Shown piece by piece: positions 1-11,400 of a DNA stretch of 64,000 nucleotides. Position 1 is the first letter of the stretch. Each line of letters starts with the position of its first letter. Under the pieces are notes generated by a model. It worked only from the letters and a program-made list of their open reading frames with translations, made no database searches and had not been told where the DNA came from. The stretch covers positions 1 through 64,000 of the forward strand of contig JAVTVY010018784.1 of assembly GCA_036873755.1 (NCBI GenBank). The letters run 5' to 3'. Position numbers and translations under genes: made by a program. Source of the DNA: Hanleya hanleyi. Its lineage: Eukaryota > Mollusca > Polyplacophora > Lepidopleurida > Hanleyidae.

Positions 1-282
1 TATGAGCGCGAATAAATATGTCAGAACAGGTCAGAACTCTACGCAACGCATGTTTACCTTGTAGCAGGTCATAACTCAATGACCATGTGCTCCATTCTTA
101 TGTAAAACGGGGGGAGTATACTGTATACATACACATGTAGATTAACCCCCAAATATTCGTCGTGTATACTCGTGTAATATGGTTCTATGTCTGCTGAATT
201 CGGTAATCAAGGGTTAAATTTACCAACTGAATATTCAATTCCTCTGTAAAAGAAGTACTTGCAGAAAATGGCAGTGCAACAT

Positions 283-600
283 TTACATCCTGTGCTCATT
301 TCCTGTTTGTAAATTTTCAATTTTGAAGCCATTCTCAATTCCTTTCCCAATTATCCGTGTAGGATCTTCTTGTGATTGATTTAAAGGAAGTTTATTGGGC
401 GTTTTTAAATTTCTATCCAAGTAATGCACCCAGGCATCCTTACAGTTCAATGCGGTAAGTTGCAAGAGTGATTTCTTGGTGAAATAGGAATATATTTGAT
501 TTCTAATTGCAATGGAATAACCACAACAATCTGAACCAATGTATGCGAAATTTTCATCCAAATCCTTGTAGCCATTTTGGAGATATTTGGCAAACACTGC
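283..600 (-). other. Candidate exon or gene fragment, unrecognised
   Basis: An open minus-strand frame of about 105 codons runs from just after a TAG (601-603) to a stop at 283. It has no ATG near its start; the first usable codon is GTG at 597. The AG at 601-602 could be a splice acceptor, but the tract before it is not pyrimidine-rich. The translation has mixed composition (YIGSDCCGYSIAIRNQIYSY near residue 20, an acidic and polar tail ending GNEHRM) and does not look like a repeat shadow. It lies outside the duplicated units, so paralogous comparison is not available. I do not recognise the family. It may be the edge of another gene, or a decayed transposon ORF. Confidence 0.2.
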
Positions 601-769
601 CTATGACTATCATTTCGATCAGTAATTTTCAATCTTCTTAGGTTTGCCCTTAACAGAACCGTCAGCCCACTCCAACAAATTCCGGAATAGAATTTGCTCG
701 CGGTAAACGTTTCTACTATCCAAAACGTCAACCTATTTGAGGTAATGAACACGGACCGTTGAAATCTAA

Positions 770-1228
770 AGCCCGGTGCACACGAGAGCTATCAGCTGAG
801 CTAACGGCCTCAATTGCTTGTCAACTCGGGGGCTAGCTCTCGTGTGGTTTCAGCACACACAGTGAGCAGAAGATTCACCCAACTGATTTAATTTCCCGCG
901 GAACACCTTCTTCGGGATCGTGTGATCTTTCATGTGACCGGGCTCACGTAAAATTGGCCATTTTGAACAGTCGTATGTGTAAATCACGTGAAAATAAGAT
1001 GCTTTTCAATGACCGGTCGAATAAAACGGCTGAGCCGTTAGCTTTCGTTCGCCGCACACTCTGAAGATTTGGCCTCGCGAGGCGAAATTATAAAAAAAAA
1101 ATGATATTTTTCTCCCGGTCTCACGAGGCCAAAAACTCACCAAAAACTGCCCGCACACGAGATAGCCCCTGAGCTGACAGGCAATTGAGGCCGTTAGCTC
1201 AGCTGATAGCTCTCGTGTGCGCCGGGCT
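770..1228. mobile_element. PIF/Harbinger-like MITE, copy 1
   Basis: A 459-bp element with terminal inverted repeats of about 80 bp (AGCCCGG...CCGGGCT), flanked by TAA at 767-769 and 1229-1231. Units 2 and 4 show the unoccupied site with a single TAA at 17341-17343 and 44135-44137. A three-base TWA target duplication is the signature of PIF/Harbinger transposons. There is no ORF, so it is non-autonomous. The inverted repeats contain nested palindromes (GCTATCAGCTGAGCTAAC). Confidence 0.88.
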
Positions 1229-1231
1229 TAA

Positions 1232-4200
1232 GGGACCTTTGACAAGGGGATAGTCGCGACTCGGTGTAAGGTCATGGGTGTCGCCCACGAACAACGGGAA
1301 AGGTGGGGCTCGGGACATTTTAGATAATTGGAATTAAATACTTGAAAACATGAAGAAGTTTATCGTAATCTGGAACAAGATGAATGTTTCAATTATGTGT
1401 GAAATTCAAAGTGAAGTCCACCAATGCTACGGAAAACATCTTTCTTCACTTTTTCAACTCAAAAAAAAAGAAGAAAAAAAAAGGCTTGCCTTGTATAAAG
1501 AACAGGTTGCCGTTGGTTTAAATAATAGACACTTTGAATACCGGTATGTATAAAGTCATACGATGAACTGCTTCTGGTTGTAGAGAGTCAGATGCATTTA
1601 CCATTCCATCCAGTTTCTCTCTCATTTTAAAGTTAGCTATTTGACCTCGTTGGCATGACGGTGCGCAACTTGGGGCGTAGGTTGAGGGTAATGTGACGTG
1701 GGAACATAGAATGACATAACAACAATTGGTGGCGATGACTTGTATTCTGTTATATATTCTTATACATGAAACTCCGAGAAATACAGAACAAGAATGCAAC
1801 ACAAGTGATGTGACGGTGATGGTTAAGACAAGAATTATCTCATTCCCCTAGTTCTATATCAACATTATCAAGTAATGTGTATGACACTTAGCACACACCA
1901 TAGTTTTCTATAATTTTTGAACAATTAATCTTTATAACAGTCAACTACGGAATGCCTAAAAACTGTAAACTCGTTAAGTAAATGTAATTAAATGGAATTA
2001 ATTAACAAACTGAACTTACCTGACAAGGTTCCCAAACTGTGAACACTATCAGTTCTGTTTCAAGAGAACAATATGTCAACTGAGTCGACTTAACATTGTC
2101 ATAAACATCACATTTGACATCACAATTCACATATGTGAACATAAATGTGTAAGAACACTGGACTTAAATATTAACAAATGAAAATTTGGTAGATAAGACT
2201 GGTTTATGGCTTGGTGTGAGTGTGTGGTGGGGGGATGGTACTTTCCGCCTCTCCCGTTGTTTTTCGCTCTTATCTCCAGAACGACAAAAAACTGAAGAGC
2301 TGACACACCGGAACTTTTGTAGTTTCATCAAATTGAGGCAATTTTGAACCTATTTGTATAATCCTCCAAGCAGGGGATCATGGGTAAATTCGAAATGACG
2401 GGTACGCGAAAGGTGATGTTTCCATTCTTTTTCTTCAAAATTTCTGCTTTTCTGCCAAAAAACAAAAGCTATTTCATTTCACATGAAATAAATTATTTAC
2501 TAAATTATCATGCAGTTTTTGAGAAAAACCATCAATAAAAACATTGAAAAATCTGTATCACCACTGGGTCCATTATTTGAAGAAAATTCAACCAGCAAAG
2601 GCACTATTTACAAAAAACAATAAAGCTTTGACTAGACAAAATATTACCTTAGCATGTAAGAGTGAATTAATGCAACAAAAATATAGTCGATCAAATGGCC
2701 CAAACCTAGGCATTGAGGAAAAGAAGTTTGAATAAAATATCTGGAATAGTTACAGAAGTATTCACATTTTATATGACAATGATAATCGCGCAAATTGTTC
2801 AGTAAAAGGATAATTTTCGTTTGCAAGGGAAGTACCTTACAACCCGGAGAATACTTTGATAATTTTCCGCATACCTATTTACCACAAGTTACAAATTCCA
2901 CTAATGTAATTACCATACTACATGTATTATTTCCAATTGACAACAAATTATGCTAACTACGTTTTCTCAAATAACCCCTGTGACACCAGTTGTAGAACAA
3001 TGCTTTCAATCTATAGCCTATCCGAAATGATAAATATGACCAAATTTTCAGAAAATCCACGCGAAAGAAAAGACAACATTTCCATGGGTTTACCTATGCT
3101 CCCAATTGTAGTCCCGACCACAGGTGAATACATGCAACAATAATATAGTCAGGCAATTTCCCAAAACTATATAGCAAGGAATCAGCGTTTGAGCAAAACA
3201 GTTTACATGTTTTGGAGCCTCTTTAATGATCGTGGCGGTGGAGGAAAAGATAAAATAGTAGCGGAGGTAAAATACCACGAGGAAAACATTTATGATTGGG
3301 GGTCCTATCAACTCCAAAATACAGCTTTTTGCCGACGAAATCACCAAATTTCCAATTTACGAAAAATAATAATACGACCTGACGTTACCTAAAATGACTC
3401 ATTTTAGTCACCAGAAACCCCAGAACTTTTCCAACCAACCAAAGTTGCATTAATCATGAATATAACTATCAAACAGTATATCGAAGATTATCATGTATTA
3501 TGTATTATGAAGTAAATTTAGTATTCATGTACAGTTCGCTGGAACAGTGATGATTAAATCGTGAGCATAGCCAACTACTGGTCAATACCAGACACTACTG
3601 GAGAAATAGTATCACTGAAAAGAGTAAACAATCAAACATTTATTGATACAAGCAGATACCGGACTATGTCAAGTGGAGTACTCAATTAACATAGCTACTT
3701 AAGATTTCATACCATGTGATTTTTTCCCATGTACCTGTACAAGGAAATGCCGGTTATCATCTTCACAACGCAGTATAAGGCTTGGATGACCAAGTCAGCA
3801 AATGTCATAAACAATACTCATGTTCAGCTGATACATAGAATGTAACCGAGAATACAGAATTATACGATTTAGTCAGATATCAACCATTACGTATTATCTT
3901 ACACATTATCTCTCTGGATTTTTTTTTCAATTCTGGATCGCAAAAGGAAATAAATAACAGCTCCATCCATATCATACTTATGCTCATTAAACTGGAATAG
4001 ACTATTTTGATTAGTTGTCTACTCTTCAGCTTCTTAAAAATAAGTAGTTATCTCGGCATAAATTTTCCTTTTTTGCATCGTGTCTACAAAATGACCACCA
4101 TTACTCCGTGCCATCGATAATTTTTCACGCTTGACCTAACTTTGTAATCAACTTCATACGAAACTCCAATACAGTATAAATAGGAAACATAATATATTCG

Positions 4201-5760
4201 TGTTTACTGGCACAACAGCTAACAATGCCGTGTACGGTCATAGAGGTGAGTATGGATTACCATTCGGCAATTTCACTGGGCATGGGACCGCCTGTTATTT
4301 TTACTTTATAGAATGTACTTCATCAATGACGTCAGTATGACAGCTCCCTATGCAATTGAGACCCGATACATGAAACAACTACACTGAAGTTTTTTTGGAG
4401 AAAATTACAAAGTTATTTCAAGCCTGATATATCATCGATATCATGGACAAATTGTAGTCAGCTTGTACAGTTCAGTTTTACACCCGCAAAACACGATATT
4501 TATGCAGAGTTAACTATTGGTTTTTGACAAGCTTAAAAATGGACCGATTTTGATAGGCAACTTATACAAATTGGTCATTTTTATGAGTTTTTTAGTTGCC
4601 GAATCGTGACCTTAAGATTGAGCTAACAATACCAAGACATGTTAAGGTCTTTGTTTATCCTTCTAGGTCATCAAACACAAATTTCACGCAAATCTAACGA
4701 GCGCAATCGAAAAATACGCCAGAAATGTTGATGACTACAGTTGATGTTTGCAATTTTGATGATGATGATCTTGTGATCATGCTAGAAAACCGCGAAAGTA
4801 ACCATATCAGGGCGAAAATTGCTATGCATCAATTTCGGATGTTGTTTACTAAAAAAAGGAACTGGTGTGTATTCCTACACTAGAGGCATGAGATGCTTTA
4901 CCAGGATTAATTTTATTCCTGATATTTTATTTTGAGTTTTTATATATCAGGGCGATAATTGCTTCAATCGCCATTAAATTAGTTTTCCCACAGTGTGTTA
5001 ACCATATTAGTCAATCAGCGAACTGATTCTAACAAAAGTTTGAACGACGAATTAGACCCGAGCACTTGTCACTAGTGCAAAGTTCAGAAGTCTATGTTGT
5101 TCAGCGTACAGCGTGTCATTTACAAATCAAATTTCCTTGAAGGAAATTAGGGCTCCGCCATGAATGGATATTTGACATGTGATATAACGTGATGGAAACA
5201 ATGTGTCAAGATTTCTCCACGTGTAATAATAAATCGATATTGATTTCAATCATGTCCTGCTATTCTTTATGGATTTTTAATCGACAGTATCCGACCTAGT
5301 TTTCCCGAATTATCATTTTGAACAATACCACGGAAAAAGCATTCCAATTTTCGTTTTTTCGATCTCTTCTGATCGAATAGTTTTAGCAAGAACATCGGAC
5401 AGTCATTTGTGTGTAGTTCCGGCCAAATGTTTTTTTTTTTTTTTTTGCTGATTTCCCATTAGACGAAATGATTCCCTGCATGAATCACAGACTGTGAACA
5501 GTTAAAACTGTCTTCATAATAATGAGTAAATACATGGCTTGTTGTACACATAGACAGTCATGTTCAGTTTTTTCCGATTAGCCAGCTCCAGTCACTTTTT
5601 CACAATAGTCGACCATGATAACACAAATGTGTAGCTGGGTAAGGTCATTTGTTTATGCTTACCTAATAGAGACGGGTGTAGAAGATATCATTTTTCTAAA
5701 AACATGTTATATAAATTAGCTGTATACAAGTGGCATAAAAGTAACATATTTTGCAGTCTA
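1232..5760. other. Unit 1 noncoding block downstream of gene A
   Basis: I see no supportable gene in this stretch. Most of it is shared with 17340-20510, 25899-29300 and 44140-46200. Unit 2 lacks the segment corresponding to about 3745-5000. A TATAAATA at 4177-4184, about 45 bases before ATGCCGTGTACGGTCATAGAG and a GTGAGT donor-like site at about 4246, resembles a plus-strand first exon. However, the TATA is not kept in unit 3 (near 28800), so I do not call a gene. Confidence 0.6.
2210..2530 (+). repeat. Relic of the piggyBac-like MITE family (unit 1)
   Basis: The stretch from GGCTTGGTGTGAG through the 'CTTATCTCCAGAACGAC' and 'ATCATGCAGTTTTTGAGAAA' landmarks is a diverged version of the left two thirds of the element at 37442-37996. 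The terminal CCCTACCTGGCCTGG is eroded here but survives in unit 4 at 45263-45280. Equivalent relics sit in units 2 and 3. Confidence 0.55.
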
Positions 5761-5785
5761 ATTCTGTTATTGGTGTTTTGTGTGT

Positions 5786-6159
5786 TTTCTCATATGCCTA
5801 ACAAGATTATTGCTTTGGGACATTTGTAATTGCAAAAGGAACTCCCGAAAGGCTTTTCTCCCACTCTCATATGCGAAACAAGATCACTGTTATTGGCGGA
5901 ACTATAATAACAGAAAGAACACTTGAATGGCTTTTCACCAGTATGTGTTTTCATATGTCTAACGATAGAACTATTCTGATTGGATCTGTAATCACGACAG
6001 AGAACACTCAAAAGGATTTATACCAGTGTGAATTCTCTTATGATTAACGAGACTACTACTATTTCAACTGGTTCTATAATTTCAAAGAGAACACTTAAAG
6101 GGCGTTTCACCAGTATGGGCTAGCATGTGCGAAACAAGATTACTGCAACTTGGAAATCT
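5786..6159 (-). pseudogene. Decayed C-terminal fingers of gene A
   Basis: Downstream of the TAA that ends gene A, the minus strand still reads recognisable fingers (SCSNLVSHM, SSLVNHKRIHTG, SSIVRHMKTHTGEKPFKCSF), but they are broken. There is a TGA at 6082-6084 where gene D has a Cys TGT, a further TGG-to-TGA change, a one-base insertion near 6000 relative to gene C (TCTCTGTCGTGA against TCTCTGTGTGA) and a shortened linker (HMRVGEKPFG). These match fingers 3-7 of gene D. I infer the sequence became untranslated after truncation and drifted. Confidence 0.75.
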
Positions 6160-7245
6160 TTAATCGCATACAGAACACTTCAAGGGCTTTTTACCAGTGT
6201 GTGTTCTCATATGTTTAACAACATTGCTGTTGCTGACAGATTCATAACCACACACAGAACACCTAAAAGGCTTTTCACCAGTGTGTGTTCTCATATGTGT
6301 AACGAGATTGTTGTTACGGACAGATCTATAATCACACATAGAACACCTATAAGGCTTTTCACCAGTGTGTGTTCTCATATGTGTAACAAGATTTGTGTTG
6401 CAGATAGATCTATAATCACACATAGAACACCTAAAAGGCTTTTCACCAGTGTGTGTTCTCATATGTCTAACAAGATCCCTGTTACGGACAGATCTATAAT
6501 CACACATAGAACACCTAAAAGGCTTTTCACCAGTGTGTGTTCTCATATGTCTAACAAGACTGCTGTTACTGACAGATCTATAATCACACATAGAACACCT
6601 GAAAGGCTTTTCACCAGTGTGTGTTCTCATATGTGTAACAAGACTGCTGTTACTGACAGGTCTATAATCACACATAGAACACCTAAAAGGCTTTTCACCA
6701 GTGTGTGTTCTCATATGTCTAACAAGATCTCTGTTACGGACAGATCTATAATCACACATAGAACACCTAAAAGGCTTTTCACCAGTGTGTGTTCTCATAT
6801 GTGTAACAAGACTGCTGTTACTGACAGATCTATAAGCACACATAGAACAGCTAAAAGGCTTTTCACCAGTGTGTGTTCTCATATATGTAACATGAGTGTT
6901 TCTACGGACAGATCTATAATCACACAGAGTACACCTATACAGCTTTTCACCGATGATTTTTCTCGAACGATTATCACAAGTGGGGTCGCTAGTGCTCCCG
7001 GGTTTGTAGCATGCCTTTTCTCCAGTAGGCAAAACGGCACATGTCACGTCGACGTGTGTACCAGGGCAGTGTTTTTCGACAGGCAGTGGACTCTCCAATT
7101 TTTCTGCAGTCATATCTCGGTCGACTGTGAAAGTCATTCCCTCCACTAGGCGTTGATACAAGGCAACAGGAACCGGGGGCTTCAGGCTGCTTATATCTGG
7201 AAAAGGACACTTTATCTCGTAACCCTCAAATTTGACACTTTCTAC
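6160..7245 (-). CDS. Gene A exon 2: C2H2 poly-zinc-finger protein
   Basis: The exon begins after an acceptor (T-rich tract then AG at 7246-7247) with GTAGAAAGT, read in phase 0 as VESVKFEGYEIKC. It continues for 361 codons to a TAA at 6160-6162. After a spacer containing HCPGTHVDVTCA come ten tandem finger motifs joined by TGEKPF linkers. Finger 1 has lost its first zinc-binding His (THVTYMRTH). Fingers 2-9 have all four ligands (C-x2-C-x12-H-x3-H). Finger 10 is cut off at CSVCD because the Tyr codon found in B and C is here TAA. With exon 1 the protein would be 510 residues. Function inferred from the family: sequence-specific nuclear DNA binding. Helix positions -1/2/3/6 vary between fingers (for example R,R,D,R and S,S,S,T), as in arrays under divergent selection. 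The stop one finger earlier than in B and C suggests an eroding copy. Confidence 0.85.
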   Translation of the reverse strand, partial: VESVKFEGYEIKCPFPDISSLKPPVPVALYQRLVEGMTFTVDRDMTAEKLESPLPVEKHCPGTHVDVTCAVLPTGEKACYKPGSTSDPTCDNRSRKIIGEKLYRCTLCDYRSVRRNTHVTYMRTHTGEKPFSCSMCAYRSVSNSSLVTHMRTHTGEKPFRCSMCDYRSVRNRDLVRHMRTHTGEKPFRCSMCDYRPVSNSSLVTHMRTHTGEKPFRCSMCDYRSVSNSSLVRHMRTHTGEKPFRCSMCDYRSVRNRDLVRHMRTHTGEKPFRCSMCDYRSICNTNLVTHMRTHTGEKPYRCSMCDYRSVRNNNLVTHMRTHTGEKPFRCSVCGYESVSNSNVVKHMRTHTGKKPLKCSVCD

Positions 7246-8014
7246 CTAAAAAAACAAACAGCATACAACGACATTAGAGTTGTGATGACTGAAATTGAAC
7301 GAAGTGGTTATAGTCAGAGGTCAGATGAGTTAAACAATTTACAAACATGGATATGGAATACTTTTGATCTCTCTGCAAATAATGTTTTCAAAATACAACT
7401 AATAAATACCTGGCAAAATCGACTTGTATTACACTATCTCTAACCATAGAAAATTAATTGAAATATATTAACTCGCGTTATGACATAATAAGTATTGAAT
7501 CAGAAGCGTCATATCCGACAATTAGTAGGCATCCGCCATCCATCGATTATTTTTGCGTCCATATTCGAAAGACCGCATTTACTCGACCTCCATGCTCATC
7601 ATTAACATCAGAATAATTACCTATTTTGAGCTGATCAGTCAACACAGCCCCCGGCTAGCCTATCTAATTCCGTTAAAGCCGATGCGAGGGCCGGTGACGT
7701 GTGCATATTTTCCGCATGAGCACTACAATAAAAGCGCGAGTGAGATACCAGGATTACGCTTGGTATCCTCCGTATTCTACATGTAGGCTGAATGTGAGGC
7801 GCAAAGAGGGCTTTCCTGTGAAATCATGTGACTGCTGTTTAGTTGCCAGACGTCAATTTTCTCAACCTCTGACATATCTCACCAACATAAATGACCTGTA
7901 GCACGTATCTAATATGTATATGCATATAAACTAAAAGCTGCGATGTAGCAGAATATAGCATCCCAGCAGAAACACGAGAGAGAATCGGTCAACAGTTTCC
8001 AGTACTGTACTCAC
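7246..8014 (-). other. Gene A intron (phase 0)
   Basis: A 769-bp interval between the GTGAGT donor (8009-8014) and the AG acceptor at 7246-7247. Genes B, C and D have the same intron at the same codon boundary, and their lengths match after inserted transposons are removed. No gene is seen inside. Confidence 0.82.
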
Positions 8015-8461
8015 GTGATCAAGACCCGCAGTTATTTTTCCCATCGTCGTGTTGGTGCACATGTCCATGAAGTCTGGGAGACTTGTTTGCTCGAGTTTCA
8101 TTTCATCATCTGTTTGTGATAGGTTCTCATGTATTGATGCTATTTGTCCATCCTCTGATTTTACCGATGACAAGGGTGTAGGATATTTCCAATCAGCGTC
8201 TGGCGGTTCCTGTTTTATATGGACATTAGTCGACTGCTGATAGCCTTGATGCTCTTCCATGACGTTATTCAAGACTGGGGTAGTAGATTCGTCTTTTACA
8301 TCTCGAGGCGTCATGACGAAATCCGCATGGAGATGTTGATGGCGGACCAAATGTGAGCCTGTTCCATCTCCTGGACAGTCCATGAGCGGTTCAGTCTTTA
8401 TTACATACGACGATGGGAACTTAAACATATCGCTCACGGAAGAATCTGCTTCACCTTTCAT
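8015..8461 (-). CDS. Gene A exon 1: PsiKxE-rich N-terminal module
   Basis: This exon has 149 codons from ATG at 8459-8461 to a perfect GTGAGT donor, so the intron is phase 0 and joins in frame to exon 2. The module is acidic and polar, has no zinc finger, and is not KRAB, SCAN, BTB or ZAD as far as I can see. It holds five SUMO-acceptor-like PsiKxE motifs: IKTE (K22), VKDE (K56), IKQE followed by PPD (K83), VKSE (K101) and MKLE (K122). The same module heads genes B, C and D with most of these sites kept. The inferred role is a SUMO-regulated effector domain. The start was chosen because B and D also have ATG at this position (C does not), with similarity continuing upstream into what looks like 5' UTR. 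A possible acceptor (TCGTTTTGTAG, about 8539) suggests a further 5' exon. Confidence 0.82.
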
Positions 8462-11400
8462 AATTTTTCCACAGACGATATTCTCTGATGTTGGGATTCG
8501 TATCTTTCACGTCGTGAAGGGCCACAGGTATCCTACAAAACGAGGAATACATTCTGATTCCACTGACAGACAAGCTGAAATTCGTTTCGGGAGGTATCAT
8601 ACTTATTTATAGGGCTCTCTTTATTGAAATAATATGTTTACTTTTTTTATATAAAAAATATTCAAAGAATTTTTGATACCGAGAGAAGAATTTTCAACGT
8701 AAATAGAGTTTTTTTTATATATCTAAAATGGATTTTTCTATATCAAAATTTAGGTTTTAGGTTGTCTTGATGCAATAATAATGTGAAACCGACAAAAACG
8801 ATATATGAATAATCAGATGATTATCTCTGAACTAAACAACATGGAATAAAAACAATAGAACAAAAATATCAAGAAGAAATTGTTTCGAACATGCCTCAAA
8901 ACTTTGCTGGGTGATACTCGATTTTCGCGTGTTTGTTGATGTGGTGACCGTGCTTGTCTGTAACAGAAAAGGTTTTCGGTCTTGATTTGTTTGTACACGC
9001 GCATACCACCATGTTAATCTTTTTTTTTTATATTACAAAATCCTGACTTTCTGCACAAGGCAAGTATATCAAACAGTAGTTATACATGTACATTTACAGG
9101 TACTATTTGAATATGCAGAAAACCTTCATTGGTATCATAGAAACACCGGGAAGTTGAATATGAATAAAATATTTTCATATAATTGTACCTTTCCTCGACC
9201 TGTATATATGACGCTAGAAACTGCATTTTCAGACTATGAAATGATCTCCAAATTATGAAAAATCAAAACAAATCACCCAGTCAAAGATAAATCACACATA
9301 TTTTGACCAGTGTTTTCCCACATTGCGTTTCTTTTTTATCGAATAGACAGTGGGATTCTTCGGTCCACTTTTGCAGATTAAATGCTTTTTAGTGTCCCCA
9401 TCCATATAGTTTAATATGTTTCGCGCGACATCAGTATGCCCCCCCCCCCGGCCCCCGCTCCCTTTCCGATAACATAGATCTCTTATCAGCAAAGGAGAAA
9501 CATGAGGTCAGGAGATTCACAAAAGAATGTTGTTGCGGCAGGAACCACTTCTCGCCTCAATCTACGTTTGCGAAGTCATTACGTCTGGGTGCAATCTAAA
9601 CCTGGAACCATTGTAATCCCTTTTAAAGGTTCCCCAACTTTCCTGAGAAAGACCCTTCAAAAGAGAAAACAGATGTCATATTCGGCCCATTCCAAAGAGA
9701 ACTCTGAAATAGCAATTTCAATGAAATACCGGTATCACAAACTGTCTCGTCGAGCAGCCAATTTAAAATAGCGAATAACAAAGGAACATTGATATACCAG
9801 TTTTTGCCAACTTTCCTTGCCGTAAAAGGAGTGAGTGGGTCAATAGGGTTTAAAGTCGCTTTCAACATTTTTTCAGCTATATCACGACGGGAAAGGGAGG
9901 GGGAAGGGGCGGGGTACTTACTTGTAACATAGCAGATCTAATGCTGCCATTTCACAGTGCTGTCCCACCAAAGTATCATGCCGTAAATGGACATGACACC
10001 CCACTCAGTCACATTATACTGACACCAAGCGAAACAGTGATTGTCCTATCCTCTTAATGCTGATGCTGAGTGTAATCGAGGAAGCAACAAGTTCCTTTTT
10101 TCGAGTCTTCGGTATGACCCGGCCTTGCGGTAAGAGATCCATGATGTTCACGCCTGCTAAAAGGGCATAACTGAGACCGTTAACAAGTTATTCCCTGACA
10201 ACGGCCGGCTTGTAGCCGAACCCAGTCATCGATTCGCAAACATGTATGTTCGTGTGAAAGACTGAAAAATTCCCAATAGACATGACAGAAAGATACTGTA
10301 GACATCGTTTCTAGTCATGACAAATCTGTACAATGGCAGAATACGGATTTGGCATAGCTATAAAAATTTTCAGAGTGTCAAATCGCATTCGCGACCTCAT
10401 GACCTCTCCAAATATACTCATATTTGGGCAAATTGGAAGACAGGTGATGTATCGTATTATTCATCTTCTTTGTTGTACGTATCCGCGATTGTTTTGGCAG
10501 GCGTGCCATTTCTTCGGTGACATCAAAGAGATCGCTCTACAGCATATTTTCGTTATAACTCGGTTTGTCAGTGAGCACCGCGAAGCACGCTGCAACGCCG
10601 TCCATTCATTGGCTGTTGGTTTGAACGAACTGTTCAAGTAATATCGGTTATGCTCACATCTGCCTGCAGGGTTGGTACGGAGGCAACCGACCTGTATTAA
10701 AGCGGATGTGTAGATACCAGCAACTAAAAAGATAGGTCTCCCTTATTATCAAATTAGAGGGCGCCCACTCGGCACAACTATGTGGTGATTTGTCCAGGTC
10801 ACTTTTTCTCCGTTTATGTTGAACTGAGCATGTCTCTGGGTATAGCAATATACATGTACATCATCTTTGCTGGTTGTCCACCATATTGTGGGATATGATA
10901 TCCGGTCCCGCGTTCGGTCGCCAACATTCAAACAATATTTGACGCAAACCTGTAGCATCTAAGCTTATATATCATCCCTAAGACAATGCTTGTACCATTA
11001 CTCCAATACACATGATAGTTCTGTAGTAAATAATTGAAACCCTTGAAATTCTTTGACGCCCCTTTCTAAACCATACAGGCTTTTCTAGGCTGCCCCATAG
11101 ACCTTTCCAGTGATCACTTGTAAATTGTCAGGTACAAAAGTATTGGAGGGCTGATGTCAAAAGTTTTAATAATATTTTTTATTACTTTTACAGTGACCAA
11201 TAATTTAGCAGGCTTAATATTTTCTGAAATAAAATATTATTGAATTAGGTTAATTAATTAATTTATTACATGAGGCGTCAAATGGCGTCATCATGGACTA
11301 GGAAGAGGCGTCAAATGGCGTTACCATGGGGCAATGGCAGTACGCCTCCATGGGGCATAAATTCGTTCAATTTATCAGGAAGATATTGTCCTATTCGGGC

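Noticed and set aside
4172..4250. TATAAATA followed by an ATG and a GTGAGT donor as a plus-strand first exon.
   Set aside because: The paralogous block in unit 3 lacks the TATA, and no downstream exon could be linked.
6127..7149. Long plus-strand open frames opposite each finger array (also 21383-22354 and 35953-37095), up to 380 codons with repeated HRTPKRLFTSVCSHM.
   Set aside because: They are the mirror of an 84-bp unit that happens to lack stops on the complementary strand. Periodicity and content are fully explained by the finger repeat.
9439..9448. Poly-C and poly-G runs (also 15651, 17668, 37475, 37957, 39669, 42862 and 58600) as G-quadruplex or regulatory sites.
   Set aside because: Most are single homopolymers tied to MITE copies, and their lengths vary between paralogous units, as expected for replication slippage.
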